64,000 nucleotides of DNA from Pseudoalteromonas sp. H105 (GTDB lineage: Bacteria > Pseudomonadota > Gammaproteobacteria > Enterobacterales > Alteromonadaceae). Below, piece by piece: positions 49,830 through 59,323 of the stretch. A program made the position numbers and the translations under genes. The stretch is taken from assembly GCF_001469215.1 (NCBI RefSeq), contig NZ_LOFH01000011.1, positions 62,001-126,000 on the forward strand. The letters are read 5' to 3'. The notes under the pieces were generated by a model. It searched no databases and had not been told where the DNA came from. It worked only from the letters and a program-made list of their open reading frames with translations. The first letter of the stretch is position 1. Every line of letters starts with the position of its first letter.

Positions 49830-51119
49830 CTATTGTGCGTGTGGGATGGGGGAACTGCAAGCCGCTTGCGTTGAAAACCGACTGATGCAATACGGTTTAA
49901 TGTCTATTTTTGTGGGACGCTTTAAACACAGTGAAGTAATTAATTCGCCAGTGACTGCGCCTTGTGTTAACCCTAAATGTTGATGGCCAAATGCAAAGAA
50001 AATACCTGGATGAAAAGGGGCTTCACCAATCACTGGCAGTGAGTCAGGTAAAGAAGGGCGACAGCCCATCCACGTGTTTTGAGCATGCAAGGAAGTGGCT
50101 GATTTTTTTAGCATCGCTTTGGCGTGAGGCAATAATGCCAGTGCGCGTTTGTTGTTCATTTTACGTTGTGTGCCTGCAAACTCTACCGTTCCTGCTATAC
50201 GTAAACCTTGGCTCATAGGGGTCATTATAAAGCTTCGCTCCGCAGATGCGACAGGGCGAGAAAGGCCATAATTACTTGCCAGCATGCAATGGTACCCACG
50301 TTCAGTATCCAGCGGGATTTTATAACCAAGGGGCTTAATGAGTGATTTACTCCATGCGCCGGCGGCAATAATCACTTTGTCAGCGGCAAATTGTTGTTGC
50401 TCACCTACCAGTGTATACCCGTGTTCAGCTTGTTCAATCGCGGTCACTTTTTGATGGCAAAACTGCCCACCTAGGGCAATAAATTGCTCCGCTAATGTTA
50501 CGCAAAATAAATGCGGGTCAACACTGTGAGCAACATCATTAAATAATAAAGCGTGAGTGATTGTGGAGGCTAAGTTTGGCTCAAGTTGTTGAACGCGCTC
50601 TGCATTGAGTAGCTCAACATTCACACCATGTGCTTGATAACTCTCTAATAAACTATTTATCTGTTCAAGCGGGGTTTTTTCAAAGGTCAGTAAACTGCCT
50701 TTTTTAGTAATTAGATAGTCTAAATTATAGTTACTTAGTAACTGGTCATAGGCTGAGATCGCGTGTTGATTTAGTGCTTTTAATGCCAACGAGTTGGCTG
50801 TGTAGGTGTTGTTATTCATATTCTTTAGAAATAGCCAAAACCAAGGAAGTGCTTTAATGGCATAACGCCAATCAATACGCAGTGGACCCAGTGGGTTTAA
50901 CAACATAGAAGGAAGCTTTTTGAGTACCGATGCATGCGCTAAAGGAAAGACTTGTTCTGTCGCAAAATGCCCTGCATTCCCCTTAGAGCATCCTTGAGCT
51001 AAACCGTTTTCATCATACAAAGTAACGGCAAAGCCCGCTCGTTGTAAGTTTAGCGCGCAACAAATACCAATCACACCCGCTCCAATGACCCCAATATGTT
51101 GTGTACTTTGATCTGCCAA
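49830..51119 (-). CDS. DadA-like FAD oxidoreductase, probably D-hydroxyproline dehydrogenase
   Basis: The 429-residue flavoprotein has the N-terminal dinucleotide-binding motif IGVIGAGVIGICCALNL and a C-terminal DAAO-type segment (MGCRPSLPDSLPVIGEAP, HLGLTQGAVTGELI). The start is a TTG at 51119 with AAGAGG eight bases upstream; the longer frame reaches 51140 from another TTG. In hydroxyproline catabolism a D-Hyp dehydrogenase or oxidase turns cis-4-hydroxy-D-proline into pyrroline-4-hydroxy-2-carboxylate. This gene is divergent from the epimerase that makes this substrate, and the intergenic operator at 51335 joins both. Confidence 0.88.
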   Translation of the reverse strand: MADQSTQHIGVIGAGVIGICCALNLQRAGFAVTLYDENGLAQGCSKGNAGHFATEQVFPLAHASVLKKLPSMLLNPLGPLRIDWRYAIKALPWFWLFLKNMNNNTYTANSLALKALNQHAISAYDQLLSNYNLDYLITKKGSLLTFEKTPLEQINSLLESYQAHGVNVELLNAERVQQLEPNLASTITHALLFNDVAHSVDPHLFCVTLAEQFIALGGQFCHQKVTAIEQAEHGYTLVGEQQQFAADKVIIAAGAWSKSLIKPLGYKIPLDTERGYHCMLASNYGLSRPVASAERSFIMTPMSQGLRIAGTVEFAGTQRKMNNKRALALLPHAKAMLKKSATSLHAQNTWMGCRPSLPDSLPVIGEAPFHPGIFFAFGHQHLGLTQGAVTGELITSLCLKRPTKIDIKPYCISRFSTQAACSSPIPHAQ

Positions 51120-51334
51120 AATAATTACCTCTTGATGCAATTCGCTATTTTGGCCGATAAATCATTGCCTATCTCAATATTGCATTCAGTTTTTTAAATT
51201 ACGAAATATGGTTGTTTAACGTTGTTGGTTTGATTTTTTAGTATTTACTTTCAGTTGTTTAACCTTATTTTTACTGCGCCAAATAGGCCTATTTAAACCA
51301 ATGACTAAAGCAATGTTAAAATAGGATATTGATT

Positions 51335-51346
51335 ATTGTATACAAT
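51335..51346. promoter_or_regulatory. GntR-type operator ATTGTATACAAT between the hydroxyproline operons
   Basis: The 12-bp palindrome is perfect and extends to 14 bp (51334-51347). It lies in the roughly 270-bp divergent promoter region and is identical to the site before the collagenase. The likely binder is the GntR protein encoded at 54261. Confidence 0.82.
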
Positions 51347-51388
51347 ATACTTACTATATCAAGCCTAAACATCAATCAGGTAATTCAA

Positions 51389-51613
51389 ATGACAGTAAAT
51401 TGGCAAGGAGTCTTTTCAACAATACCGACTCAGTTCAATGCAGGCGACTCCATTAATTTTGCAGCAACAGCAAAGATGATCGATGAACTAAACAATGAAG
51501 GCGTTCACAATATTATTGAACTGGATACGTCAGACCAGAACACTTCATTCACCTCGCTTAACATGAAAGCGATGGCAAACCGTGTTGCCTTAACAGAATT
51601 TAAGTTGGACTAA
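51389..51613 (+). pseudogene. N-terminal remnant of a DHDPS-family gene
   Basis: The 74-codon frame begins with MTVNWQGVFSTIPTQFNAGDSINF, which matches the N terminus of DHDPS-type proteins of hydroxyproline operons (normally about 300 residues). After about 45 residues (near HNIIELDTSDQNTS, where GT-xGE is expected) similarity fades, and a stop follows. It keeps a ribosome site and sits between the operator and the epimerase gene, where a pyrroline-4-hydroxy-2-carboxylate deaminase gene is commonly found. The Schiff-base lysine and most of the barrel are absent, so it cannot be the active enzyme. A deletion in an ancestral gene is inferred. Confidence 0.72.
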
Positions 51614-51616
51614 GTT

Positions 51617-52618
51617 ATGCTCAAAGGGACCTTTTTTTGTATTGACGGCCATACCTGTGGCAACCCAGTACGGCTGATAACCAGTGGTCACCCGTTACTA
51701 AACGGGGTGAGCATGAGTGAAAAACGCCAAGATTTTTTGCAAAATCATGATTGGATTCGCCAAGCGCTCATGTTTGAGCCTCGTGGTCACGATATGATGT
51801 CGGGCGGATTCTTATATCCACCCACAACAGAGGATGGCGATGCGGCTATTTTATTCGTTGAAACATCAGGGTGCTTACCCATGTGTGGTCACGGCACGAT
51901 GGGTATCGTCACATTTGCGTTAGAGCATGGCTTGTTGCATGCAAACGTGCCAGGAACACTTAAACTTGATACACCGGCAGGACGCGTTGAAGTCAATTAT
52001 GAAATGATCGACGGTAAAGTCCAGTGGGTAAAAATTTATAATGTGCCAGCGTACCTAGCACATCAATCAATTGCTATATCCATACCCGAACTAGGAGAGC
52101 TAGTTGTCGATATCGCCTATGGCGGCAACTTCTACATTATTGTTGAACCGCAGGGGAATTATAAAGGCATTGAACATTTAACTGCTGGGCAAATTTTAAA
52201 GTACAGCCCGTTGGTACGCGATGCCATAAACGCAAAAATGAAATGTGTTCACCCACTTGATTCTACCGTTCAAGGTGCAAGCCATGTTTTATGGACAGGC
52301 GCACCCAACAATGCCAATTCAGACGCCGCCAATGCTGTTTTTTATGGTGATAAAGCCATTGATCGTTCGCCATGTGGCACAGGGACAAGCGCGCGCATGG
52401 CACAGCTATTTGCCAAGGGGCAATTGGCTCAAGGGCAAAATTTCATACACGAAAGTTATATCGGTAGCCAGTTTATTGGTTGCATTGAACAGGTAACAGA
52501 AATCGCAGGCGTAACAGCCATTCTGCCTAGTATTCAAGGCTGGTCTAAGGTGACGGGCACAAGCGCGATCACTGTCGATGACGATGACCCATATGCATTT
52601 GGGTTTCAAGTAATTTAA
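51617..52618 (+). CDS. 4-hydroxyproline 2-epimerase (proline racemase family)
   Basis: The 333-residue enzyme has both catalytic cysteines of the epimerase/racemase type: C90 in PMCGHGTMG and C253 in DRSPCGTGTSA. The first is Thr in the trans-3-hydroxyproline dehydratase branch, so an epimerase is favoured. The N terminus CIDGHTCGNPVRL is also characteristic. It converts trans-4-hydroxy-L-proline to cis-4-hydroxy-D-proline. It starts four bases after the DHDPS remnant and ends 13 bp before the aldehyde dehydrogenase gene, in one operon. Confidence 0.93.
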   Translation: MLKGTFFCIDGHTCGNPVRLITSGHPLLNGVSMSEKRQDFLQNHDWIRQALMFEPRGHDMMSGGFLYPPTTEDGDAAILFVETSGCLPMCGHGTMGIVTFALEHGLLHANVPGTLKLDTPAGRVEVNYEMIDGKVQWVKIYNVPAYLAHQSIAISIPELGELVVDIAYGGNFYIIVEPQGNYKGIEHLTAGQILKYSPLVRDAINAKMKCVHPLDSTVQGASHVLWTGAPNNANSDAANAVFYGDKAIDRSPCGTGTSARMAQLFAKGQLAQGQNFIHESYIGSQFIGCIEQVTEIAGVTAILPSIQGWSKVTGTSAITVDDDDPYAFGFQVI

Positions 52619-52631
52619 TCAGGAGCAAAAC

Positions 52632-54128
52632 ATGACATTAACAGGACAAAGTTTAGTAGCAGGGCAGTGGGTTGGTGATTCAGCGAATGGTGAATTTAAC
52701 GCATTTTCCCCGGCGCGTAATGAGCCTCTATCAACGCGCTTTTTTAATCTTAGTGCCACTGAATTAGACGGGGCAATAGCGGCCGCGCAATCGGCATTTT
52801 ATGAGTATCGTAAAACCAGTTTTGCGCAACGAGCTGATTTTTTGACGTGCATTGCAGATCACATACTCGCGCTTGGGGATGCGTTGCTTGATCAAACTCA
52901 TCAAGAAACTAATCTGCCTATGATGCGTTTGCAAGGCGAGCGTATGCGAACAGTGAATCAACTAAAGGCGTTTGCAGCTGCTCTGCGTGACAACCCAGAA
53001 TCACCACTAGGATTAAAAGTAGTGGATGAGGCTGATGCCACAAGAGCACCATTGCCAAAACCACACACCGAGCTTAATTATTTACCGCTTGGGCCAGTGG
53101 CTGTCTTTGGTGCATCTAATTTTCCGTATGCCTTTTCAACATTGGGTGGCGATACTGCAGCCGCGCTCGCTGCTGGATGCCCAGTCATTGTAAAAAATCA
53201 TACGGCGCACCCAGGAACCGGTGAGTTAATGGCGCGTGCGGCGCTTGCAGCTATGAAAGAATGCGCAATGCCATTAGGTGTATTTGCGATGGTGCAAAGT
53301 AAATCATACGATACATCGCATCAGTTAGTTGCAGCTTCAGCTATAAAAGCCGTGGGCTTTACTGGTTCATTTAATGTTGCAAGCAAACTGCAAGCAACCA
53401 TTGCAAAGCGCGATGAACCAATCCCATTTTACGGGGAGCTTGGCAGTATTAACCCACAAGTTATTTTACCTAATAAAGCTATTGACCACAGCCAAGAGAT
53501 TGCACAATCGCTTTGCCAGTCAATGCTGATGGGCAACGGGCAATTTTGCACTAGCCCAGGCTTATGGTTAATACCAACGGGGTGTGATGAGCTTGAAGCA
53601 CACATTACTGCGTGCATTAATGATGCCCCGTCAGACACGTTACTCACCCCAGGGATTGTTAACACGTTTAAACACCAAATAGCAGCGCGTAGCCAGCTTG
53701 ATAAGGTAAGTGTGTTAGGCGAGGGCAAACTTGGACAGGCGTTTCATGCTAATGCACATGTATTCGCATGCAATGCTGATGACTACTTAGCAACCCCTGC
53801 TTTACAAGAAGAAGTGTTTGGTCCTGCGGCGTTAGTTGTGCGCTACGACAGTGAACAGCAGCTCATGACATTAGTAAATCAATTGCAAGGGCAGCTAACC
53901 GCCAGTGTGCATGGCACCGACGGTGACTTAACTAAAGCCGATAGCCTTATCGAAGCGCTGCAATATAAAGTTGGCCGTTTGATAAAAAATCAGATGCCAA
54001 CAGGCGTTGAAGTCTGTGGCTCGATGAATCATGGCGGTCCTTTCCCAAGCTCTACAGATGTACGTAGTACATCTGTAGGCACAAATGCAATGTTGCGGTT
54101 TGTGCGCCCTATTTGTTATCAGGCATAA
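52632..54128 (+). CDS. 2-Oxoglutarate semialdehyde dehydrogenase
   Basis: The 498-residue aldehyde dehydrogenase has the catalytic Cys306 (GNGQFCTSPG) and Glu269 (FYGELGSINPQ). The segment GPVAVFGASNFPYAFSTLGGDTAAALAAGCPVIVK is typical of NADP-linked 2,5-dioxopentanoate dehydrogenases of sugar-acid and hydroxyproline pathways. It finishes hydroxyproline catabolism by making 2-oxoglutarate. A terminator-like hairpin follows at 54136, and the GntR gene after that has its own promoter. Confidence 0.92.
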   Translation: MTLTGQSLVAGQWVGDSANGEFNAFSPARNEPLSTRFFNLSATELDGAIAAAQSAFYEYRKTSFAQRADFLTCIADHILALGDALLDQTHQETNLPMMRLQGERMRTVNQLKAFAAALRDNPESPLGLKVVDEADATRAPLPKPHTELNYLPLGPVAVFGASNFPYAFSTLGGDTAAALAAGCPVIVKNHTAHPGTGELMARAALAAMKECAMPLGVFAMVQSKSYDTSHQLVAASAIKAVGFTGSFNVASKLQATIAKRDEPIPFYGELGSINPQVILPNKAIDHSQEIAQSLCQSMLMGNGQFCTSPGLWLIPTGCDELEAHITACINDAPSDTLLTPGIVNTFKHQIAARSQLDKVSVLGEGKLGQAFHANAHVFACNADDYLATPALQEEVFGPAALVVRYDSEQQLMTLVNQLQGQLTASVHGTDGDLTKADSLIEALQYKVGRLIKNQMPTGVEVCGSMNHGGPFPSSTDVRSTSVGTNAMLRFVRPICYQA

Positions 54129-54135
54129 AGTAATT

Positions 54136-54168
54136 AATGCGGGAGTCAATATTGCATATTCCCGCATT
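54136..54168 (+). terminator. Hairpin after the hydroxyproline operon
   Basis: The nine-base stem AATGCGGGA/TCCCGCATT begins seven bases after the dehydrogenase stop. A short T-rich stretch follows. Confidence 0.65.
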
Positions 54169-54202
54169 CCTTTATGAACGATGGCTGAGGACGGAATCTA
54201 AC

Positions 54203-54230
54203 TTGGCATCTCATGTTACTTGGGTATAAT
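54203..54230 (+). promoter_or_regulatory. Sigma70-type promoter of the GntR gene
   Basis: TTGGCA (54203-54208) and TATAAT (54225-54230) are separated by 16 bp. Transcription would start about 25 bases before the ATG. Confidence 0.6.
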
Positions 54231-54260
54231 GTATGCTAAATGCAATGTTTAAGGAACACC

Positions 54261-54929
54261 ATGGCAATTGAGCATAAAACCCGCACCCAACTTGTTGCGG
54301 AAGCAATTCGTGAAAAAATATTAACAGGCGAAATTAAAGCCGGTGATCCGCTTCGTCAAGCTGCATTGGCTGCTGAGCTTAATGTAAGCCGTATTCCTGT
54401 TCGTGAGGCGCTGCTTCAGCTTGAAGCTGAAGGGCTGGTTAACTTTGAGGCCCATAAAGGTGCCACAGCAACAGAGCTTTCTGCATCACAAATTGATGAA
54501 ATTTTTGATTTAAGAGCATTACTCGAAGCAGAGCTGCTAAGCCACTCAATAGGCGGTTTAACAGATCAAGACCTAATTGATGCAGAGCTCATTTTAACTG
54601 AGCTTGAAAGCGCTATGGATGCAGGCGATACGCACCTCGCAACGGGCGATTTAAACAGCCGCTTTCATGGTAAGTTGTATTCACGCGCTCAACGGCCACA
54701 AACTCGTGAGCTGGTTGATATGTATAGTAAAAATTCAGAGCGTTATGTACGCATGCATATTTTACTCGCCGGCGGTTTAACCACCGCACCAGAAGAGCAC
54801 CGCACATTGTTAGCTCACTGCCGCGCAAAAGACACCCACAAAGCGTGCGAGTTTTTAAAATCGCACATACTGGGCGCAAAAGACGACATTAAAAAGCTAT
54901 TGCTTAAGATAGAAGACGAAAAAAGGTAG
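54261..54929 (+). CDS. GntR/FCD-family regulator, probable controller of collagen and hydroxyproline genes
   Basis: The 222-residue protein has an N-terminal winged helix (LVAEAIREKILTGEIKAGDPLRQAALAAELNVSRIPVREALLQLEAEGLV) and a helical FCD effector domain with metal-ligand-like His positions (SRFHGKLY and EEHRTLLAHC). The ATG at 54261 has AAGGA five bases upstream. Proteins of this group bind TTGTATACAA-type palindromes; perfect or near copies occur at 25633, 35686, 51335 and 62536. The effector may be hydroxyproline or a catabolite. It directly follows the hydroxyproline operon. Confidence 0.9.
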   Translation: MAIEHKTRTQLVAEAIREKILTGEIKAGDPLRQAALAAELNVSRIPVREALLQLEAEGLVNFEAHKGATATELSASQIDEIFDLRALLEAELLSHSIGGLTDQDLIDAELILTELESAMDAGDTHLATGDLNSRFHGKLYSRAQRPQTRELVDMYSKNSERYVRMHILLAGGLTTAPEEHRTLLAHCRAKDTHKACEFLKSHILGAKDDIKKLLLKIEDEKR

Positions 54930-55237
54930 TTTTAAATAAGGCCATGGTAACGCAGCATTTTGCGCTGGTGGACTCTTCACCGTGGCCATTCATTTCATTA
55001 TTTATTGGCTGAACAATGGTCTTCTTTATTAAGACCTTCTGTACGGCAACCCCTCGTATTATGCCAATCAAGTACCTGTAATTCCGTCTAAAACACCCAA
55101 TAAAACAACAGCAAAGCCTTTTTATATTTTACGTGAAATAGCGATAACTGATTGAACCAAAATAGGAACTCGGCTATGGTTGATTCATCAATAACAATAA
55201 ATTTAAAACGAATTAATCTACAGGATTGTTATACACT
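54930..55237. other. Spacer with terminator-like hairpin and repeat R1
   Basis: A stem pairing GGCCATGGT (54940-54948) with ACCGTGGCC (54979-54987), with an inner hairpin, probably ends the GntR transcript. The second half (about 55087-55218) is a copy of the repeat also found at 59232-59374 and contains the 27-nt motif at 55155. Confidence 0.6.
55155..55181 (+). repeat. 27-nt hairpin motif, copy 1
   Basis: The motif consists of AACC, three free bases, ATAG, the loop GAACTCGG, CTAT and GGTT. ATAG pairs with CTAT and AACC with GGTT, leaving a three-base bulge. It lies about 55 bp upstream of the next gene. Other copies are at 59297, 63077 and 63842. Confidence 0.8.
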
Positions 55238-55606
55238 ATGGAGAATATCTTGAACCGCAGAGCCTTAATTTCTTTTGTTTGCTTATTTTTAGTTACAGCC
55301 TGTCAAGTTGTACCAGAGGAAAGTGAAAACCGCCTTTTAATTATAATGAGTGAGCGAGCCACCTATATATACGATTCTGTAGAATACGATGCAAAGCCTC
55401 TATCGAGAAAAATTAGGAAAGATTTTATGAGTGGTGTTATCGATACTCGAAAAATAGAAATACATTGCCTTAAAAATATGAAATTCTCAACAATGTTAGA
55501 TTTTAGTGTTTTTCCCGAATATGGCATTAAGTTGATTAGTACTAAGAACTATATATTAAAATCAGAGTGTTCAAGTGATGAGGTTGATTTAACAATCAAT
55601 GCGTAA
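55238..55606 (+). CDS. Hypothetical lipoprotein
   Basis: The 122-residue protein has a lipobox (LVTAC, Cys about 22). The mature part shows no family that I recognise. The ATG at 55238 is favoured over an upstream TTG at 55226, which lies inside the conserved end of repeat R1 (CTACAGGATTGTTATA). It is a single-gene unit on the plus strand, as are its neighbours further on. The composition is AT-rich. Confidence 0.65.
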   Translation: MENILNRRALISFVCLFLVTACQVVPEESENRLLIIMSERATYIYDSVEYDAKPLSRKIRKDFMSGVIDTRKIEIHCLKNMKFSTMLDFSVFPEYGIKLISTKNYILKSECSSDEVDLTINA

Positions 55607-55861
55607 AGTTTGTGTATAGCAAGTGTAATCAAGCATAGCAATTTTCTGCTGCGTGCTTAATTATCCGTTGTTGCGGGCGTTGAGGCTTTAGAATTACTCT
55701 TTTTAAAGAAAATTAGCCCGTTTTATGGGTTTCAAATGCATTAGCTAATGCTTTAAAAACGCTTAGAGTTAATTACAGGAGCTCGTTTTTTAATTGAATT
55801 TGGCTGTTGGAGTTATTCTACAGGCTTGTTAGCTATTTAATTAATTTCACATGGAAGTATC

Positions 55862-57304
55862 ATGTTTAAAGTATTATTACTCTCAGTTTCATTATTTTCT
55901 TTTGCTTCATTAGCGCAAAACAATGTTCTAATAGAAAATGTCACTATCGTTTCATCTCACTTGCAAGCTCCCAAAATGCAGATGAATGTATTAATAAGTG
56001 ATGGACGAATTAGCGAAATAACGAGCAAAAAGATTACATCCTACGATCTTAAAATAAATGGTTTAGGTAAATTTTTAACGCCAGGTCTTATGGATAGCCA
56101 TGCACATGTATCGTCAATCCCGGGGATGGGATTTGGCGTTGAGCCAGTGGCAATTAACAATCCAAAACTCGTCAATGCTTATTTTGAACAACAGCCAAGA
56201 AGCTTTTTATATTATGGCGTTACACAAATACTTGATCCGAACCCTGGAGTGAGTTTCAATTATTTTACTTCGGCGCCTCATCATCCTGACTATTTTCGCT
56301 GTGAAGTATTAACATCAAAAAACACTTTTCCATATGTAGAGAAAACAGACGATCTATCAAGATCAATGTTTACTTATTTAATTGATGAAAGTGCACAAGC
56401 GAGCGCAGAAAATTCAGTAGAAAGATTAATCGGTAAAATTGCCGATTCAGGTGCTTCGTGTATAAAGCTTTATTTCGAAGACGGTTATGGTAATGCTAAT
56501 CAATGGGCAACACTTTCAGCTAATACACTACAACGCATTAAATTAGCGGCTAAAAAGTCTAATTTGCTGATAGTTGCTCATGCTAATGCCCTAGATATGC
56601 AGCAATTAGCACTTGCAGCAGGTGTTGATGTTATCGCTCATGGTATGTGGAATTGGGGGCAATATAATCGCGAGAAAAATATACCTAAAGAAATAGCTAA
56701 CACGCTAGATAAAATAACTAATGACGAAGTAGGTTATATGCCAACACAAAGAGTGATTGCTGGCTTAGGTGAAGTCATGCTCCCTACTATTGTTAATTCT
56801 CCTGAATTTTCATCTATCACGCCTAATTCACTTATTGATTGGTATAAAACCACTGAAGCGCAATGGTTCAAAGAAGAACTTCGAATTGGCTTTGATGGAA
56901 TGCCAGATCAATCAATTGCAGATGCATTTTTATATGGGCGAATAGGAAAAGGCAATAAAGTTATTCAATACCTAACAGGCGCTGACCATCCTATTTTATT
57001 GGCTTCGGATTTCCCTGGAAGCCCTAGTTTTGCTAATCAGCCAGGACTAACAACCTACCAAGAAATGAAAGCCATGGTTAGCGCAGGGCTATCGCTTGAA
57101 GACGTAATGGCTGCTGCAACGATCAACAATGCTAAACAATTCAGAATTGAGAATGATTACGGTACGGTAGAAGTTGGCAAAATTGCGAATCTTCTGTTGC
57201 TTAAAGCTAACCCTTTAGACTCTATAGAATCGTGGAATAGTATAGAAACGGTTATCTTACATGGAGAGCCCATAGCTAGAGAAAGTTTGGTGGTAAAAAA
57301 ATAG
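55862..57304 (+). CDS. Exported amidohydrolase-family protein
   Basis: The 480-residue protein has a signal peptide (about 1-18, ending SLAQ) and an amidohydrolase TIM-barrel. The HxH metal pair is in MDSHAHVSS, a further His in VAHANALDMQQLA, one in VIAHGMWNWG and the Asp in LLASDFPGSP. The C-terminal beta part (YGTVEVGKIANLLLLKANPLDSI) is typical of imidazolonepropionase-like periplasmic amidohydrolases. The substrate is unknown. A CTACAGGCTTGTTAGCT stretch resembling the ends of repeats R1 and R2 lies about 35 bp before its start. Confidence 0.87.
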   Translation: MFKVLLLSVSLFSFASLAQNNVLIENVTIVSSHLQAPKMQMNVLISDGRISEITSKKITSYDLKINGLGKFLTPGLMDSHAHVSSIPGMGFGVEPVAINNPKLVNAYFEQQPRSFLYYGVTQILDPNPGVSFNYFTSAPHHPDYFRCEVLTSKNTFPYVEKTDDLSRSMFTYLIDESAQASAENSVERLIGKIADSGASCIKLYFEDGYGNANQWATLSANTLQRIKLAAKKSNLLIVAHANALDMQQLALAAGVDVIAHGMWNWGQYNREKNIPKEIANTLDKITNDEVGYMPTQRVIAGLGEVMLPTIVNSPEFSSITPNSLIDWYKTTEAQWFKEELRIGFDGMPDQSIADAFLYGRIGKGNKVIQYLTGADHPILLASDFPGSPSFANQPGLTTYQEMKAMVSAGLSLEDVMAAATINNAKQFRIENDYGTVEVGKIANLLLLKANPLDSIESWNSIETVILHGEPIARESLVVKK

Positions 57305-57701
57305 CAAACAACGTGCCTGAGGTGGGCAGCAAGCACTAAAACCCACCTTCCACCGCAAATTTTAACAACGATGATCCTTTACTTTTTAATGCGATTAAGT
57401 AGGTTGATTCATCGTTGGTCGAGTGTGTTTCACAGCACCTAAATAAGATCCTTATCCATTTAATTATGGTGCTTTCTTTTTGCTTCTTTTTGCCTTTTTG
57501 TGTTTAGTGACTTGTATTCAGCCGGTTATACTCTTAAATAAATAGGAAGGCTTTTTTAAGTTTGGCACTCCCTTTGCTAATTATTAATACGAGCTGTTTG
57601 CTATGATAAAAGGTACCTCTATTGCAGAGATTTCATTCAGTAGCTGACTCAATGCGCTGACTTTCTATTTATCGATGTAGGTGCAAATAAGGAGCATAAT
57701 A
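57305..57701. other. Spacer with repeat E1
   Basis: No gene is seen in about 400 bp. A stretch at about 57475-57548 (CTTTTTGCCTTTTTGTG then AGTGACTTGTA and ACTCTTAAA) recurs at 59731-59790 after the broken TonB gene. AAGGAG at 57689 is the ribosome site of the glycosyltransferase gene. Confidence 0.6.
57475..57548 (+). repeat. Repeat E, copy 1
   Basis: This sequence of about 70 bp is shared with 59731-59790. The common core is CCTTTTTGT, then AGTGACTTGTA, then CTCTTAAA and AATAG. Confidence 0.65.
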
Positions 57702-58889
57702 ATGAAGAAAATAGCTTATTTAACCACTCAATTTCCGGTGTTATCCGAAACCTTTGTCGGTAATGAGATTCGGGCGATACAGCGGTTAAAACACGATGTT
57801 GAATTAGTTACTTTTGAGCGCTCTTTTGGACCTGCACAAGAAGATGACCTGCTCTTACTAGAAAAACTTTTTATCCTAAAAAATGTTTCTACAATCAACG
57901 CATTATCTAGCATGTTGTTTTCGCCATTTGGTTTGCATTCTGCAATGCAATTCGTCAATCAGCAAACACGGTTGCCTAAACGCTCTTTACTTTGGTACGG
58001 CGCAAAATTGGCCGCACACGTAAAGAAAACGAATTGTCAGCATATTCATGCTCATTTTGGTTTAGCCAGTACCGCAACAGCTATCGTAGCGGCTAGGCTT
58101 GCGGGAGTCAGTGTCTCTTTTACCTGTCATGGCTATGATATGTACCTTAGCCCAGCCGACCTTGCCTTAAAGCTCCAATCAGCCAATTTTACTGTTGCCG
58201 TATGCGACGCAATGCAACAGGATATGCTTTCATTATCACCAGACTCCAACATTATACGAGTGCGTTGCGGTGTTGATGTTTCACAACTCGACGATAAAAT
58301 GCCTGTGCCAAATTACGCTAGCCAACGCTTACTTTATCTTGGACGATTGTCAGCCACGAAAGGTGTATCAGTGTTAATTGAAGCCTTATCTATCATGCCT
58401 ACCGAACAGCGACCTTTTATCGATGTGGTTGGAGACGGTCCTTTAAAATCAGCCTTGGTTGAAAGCTGCGAACAACATGGACTTACAGACTGGATTCGCT
58501 TTCTCGGTCCCAAGCCTGCTACTTGGCTGGGACAGTACTACAGCGATTATCGAGCCTTAGTAGCGCCTTTTGTGATCACACCTGAAGGGGTTCAGGACAC
58601 AGGGCCACTAGTCATTAAAGAGGCGATGATGTATTCCCTGCCTATTCTTACAACCGATGTTTCATCTTGTCGAGAAATGTTAGTAGACAGACACAATAAG
58701 ATGGCGGATTTAGGCATAATGGTGAAATGGGGTGACCCTATGGCGCTATCAAAAGGGTTATTAAAAATGATGGCATACTCACCGGAGACTTTAAAGTCCA
58801 TGGGGGAAATAGGTCATCAATATCTACGGTCACACTTTGTTATTGACGATCAGGTTAAACATTTATCAAACGCGTTTGAAAATAGCTAA
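57702..58889 (+). CDS. GT4-family glycosyltransferase
   Basis: The 395-residue protein has a GT-B fold pattern: the N-terminal KKIAYLTTQFPVLSETFVGNEI is shared with WcaL/AmsK-type exopolysaccharide glycosyltransferases, and HIHAHFGLASTATA follows. The C-terminal domain carries RLLYLGRLSATKGVSVLIEAL and the acidic EGVQDTGPLVIKEAM motif with the two Glu typical of the EX7E signature. It transfers a sugar from a nucleotide donor. No polysaccharide cluster surrounds it, so it is an isolated accessory gene. The ATG at 57702 has AAGGAG upstream. Confidence 0.9.
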   Translation: MKKIAYLTTQFPVLSETFVGNEIRAIQRLKHDVELVTFERSFGPAQEDDLLLLEKLFILKNVSTINALSSMLFSPFGLHSAMQFVNQQTRLPKRSLLWYGAKLAAHVKKTNCQHIHAHFGLASTATAIVAARLAGVSVSFTCHGYDMYLSPADLALKLQSANFTVAVCDAMQQDMLSLSPDSNIIRVRCGVDVSQLDDKMPVPNYASQRLLYLGRLSATKGVSVLIEALSIMPTEQRPFIDVVGDGPLKSALVESCEQHGLTDWIRFLGPKPATWLGQYYSDYRALVAPFVITPEGVQDTGPLVIKEAMMYSLPILTTDVSSCREMLVDRHNKMADLGIMVKWGDPMALSKGLLKMMAYSPETLKSMGEIGHQYLRSHFVIDDQVKHLSNAFENS

Positions 58890-59028
58890 CAAACAAACCA
58901 GACACCCATCTTCAAGTTCATACGCACAAAGAGCCGTTACATCGACAAAGTAAAAGTCAAAGTAAGTAGCGCAATGAGGCAACGGCCGCATTGTATTGAA
59001 GAGATGTTAAATGTCGTGGTTTTATAGA

Positions 59029-59093
59029 GCCGCTCTTCTAAGGTAAAAGCGTACTATTATCGTCAATAAGGGCATGAATAAACTGACCTTGCG
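59029..59093 (+). repeat. Repeat D, copy 1
   Basis: The stretch runs from GCCGCT through AATAAACTGACCTTGC. It aligns with 62838-62897, which directly follows repeat copy C. Confidence 0.6.
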
Positions 59094-59296
59094 ATGGTAA
59101 ATAAAAGTGAACGCCCAATGGTAACGGTATTGCTTAGTGCATAATTTAGAAAAAATGCAAAACAGGCTGCATTAAAAAGGGTAAGCCCTTATCACCATAA
59201 TATGCGACAAAAACACCCGTAACCCCTCCAAAATGGCAATTAAAACAACGGCGCATTCTCTTTTGCTATTTTATGTAAAATAGAAATCACTGATTG

Positions 59297-59323
59297 AACC
59301 AAAATAGGAACTCAGCTATGGTT
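59297..59323 (+). repeat. 27-nt hairpin motif, copy 2
   Basis: It differs from copy 1 only in the loop (GAACTCAG). It is part of a longer repeat (R2) whose flanks also match R1, ending in ATCTACAGGCTAGTTATA just before the next gene. Confidence 0.8.

Noticed and set aside
54225..54242. Operator for autoregulation before the GntR gene
   Set aside because: The best match to ATTGTATACAAT is about 8 of 12 with no symmetry; the TATAAT there is better explained as a promoter.
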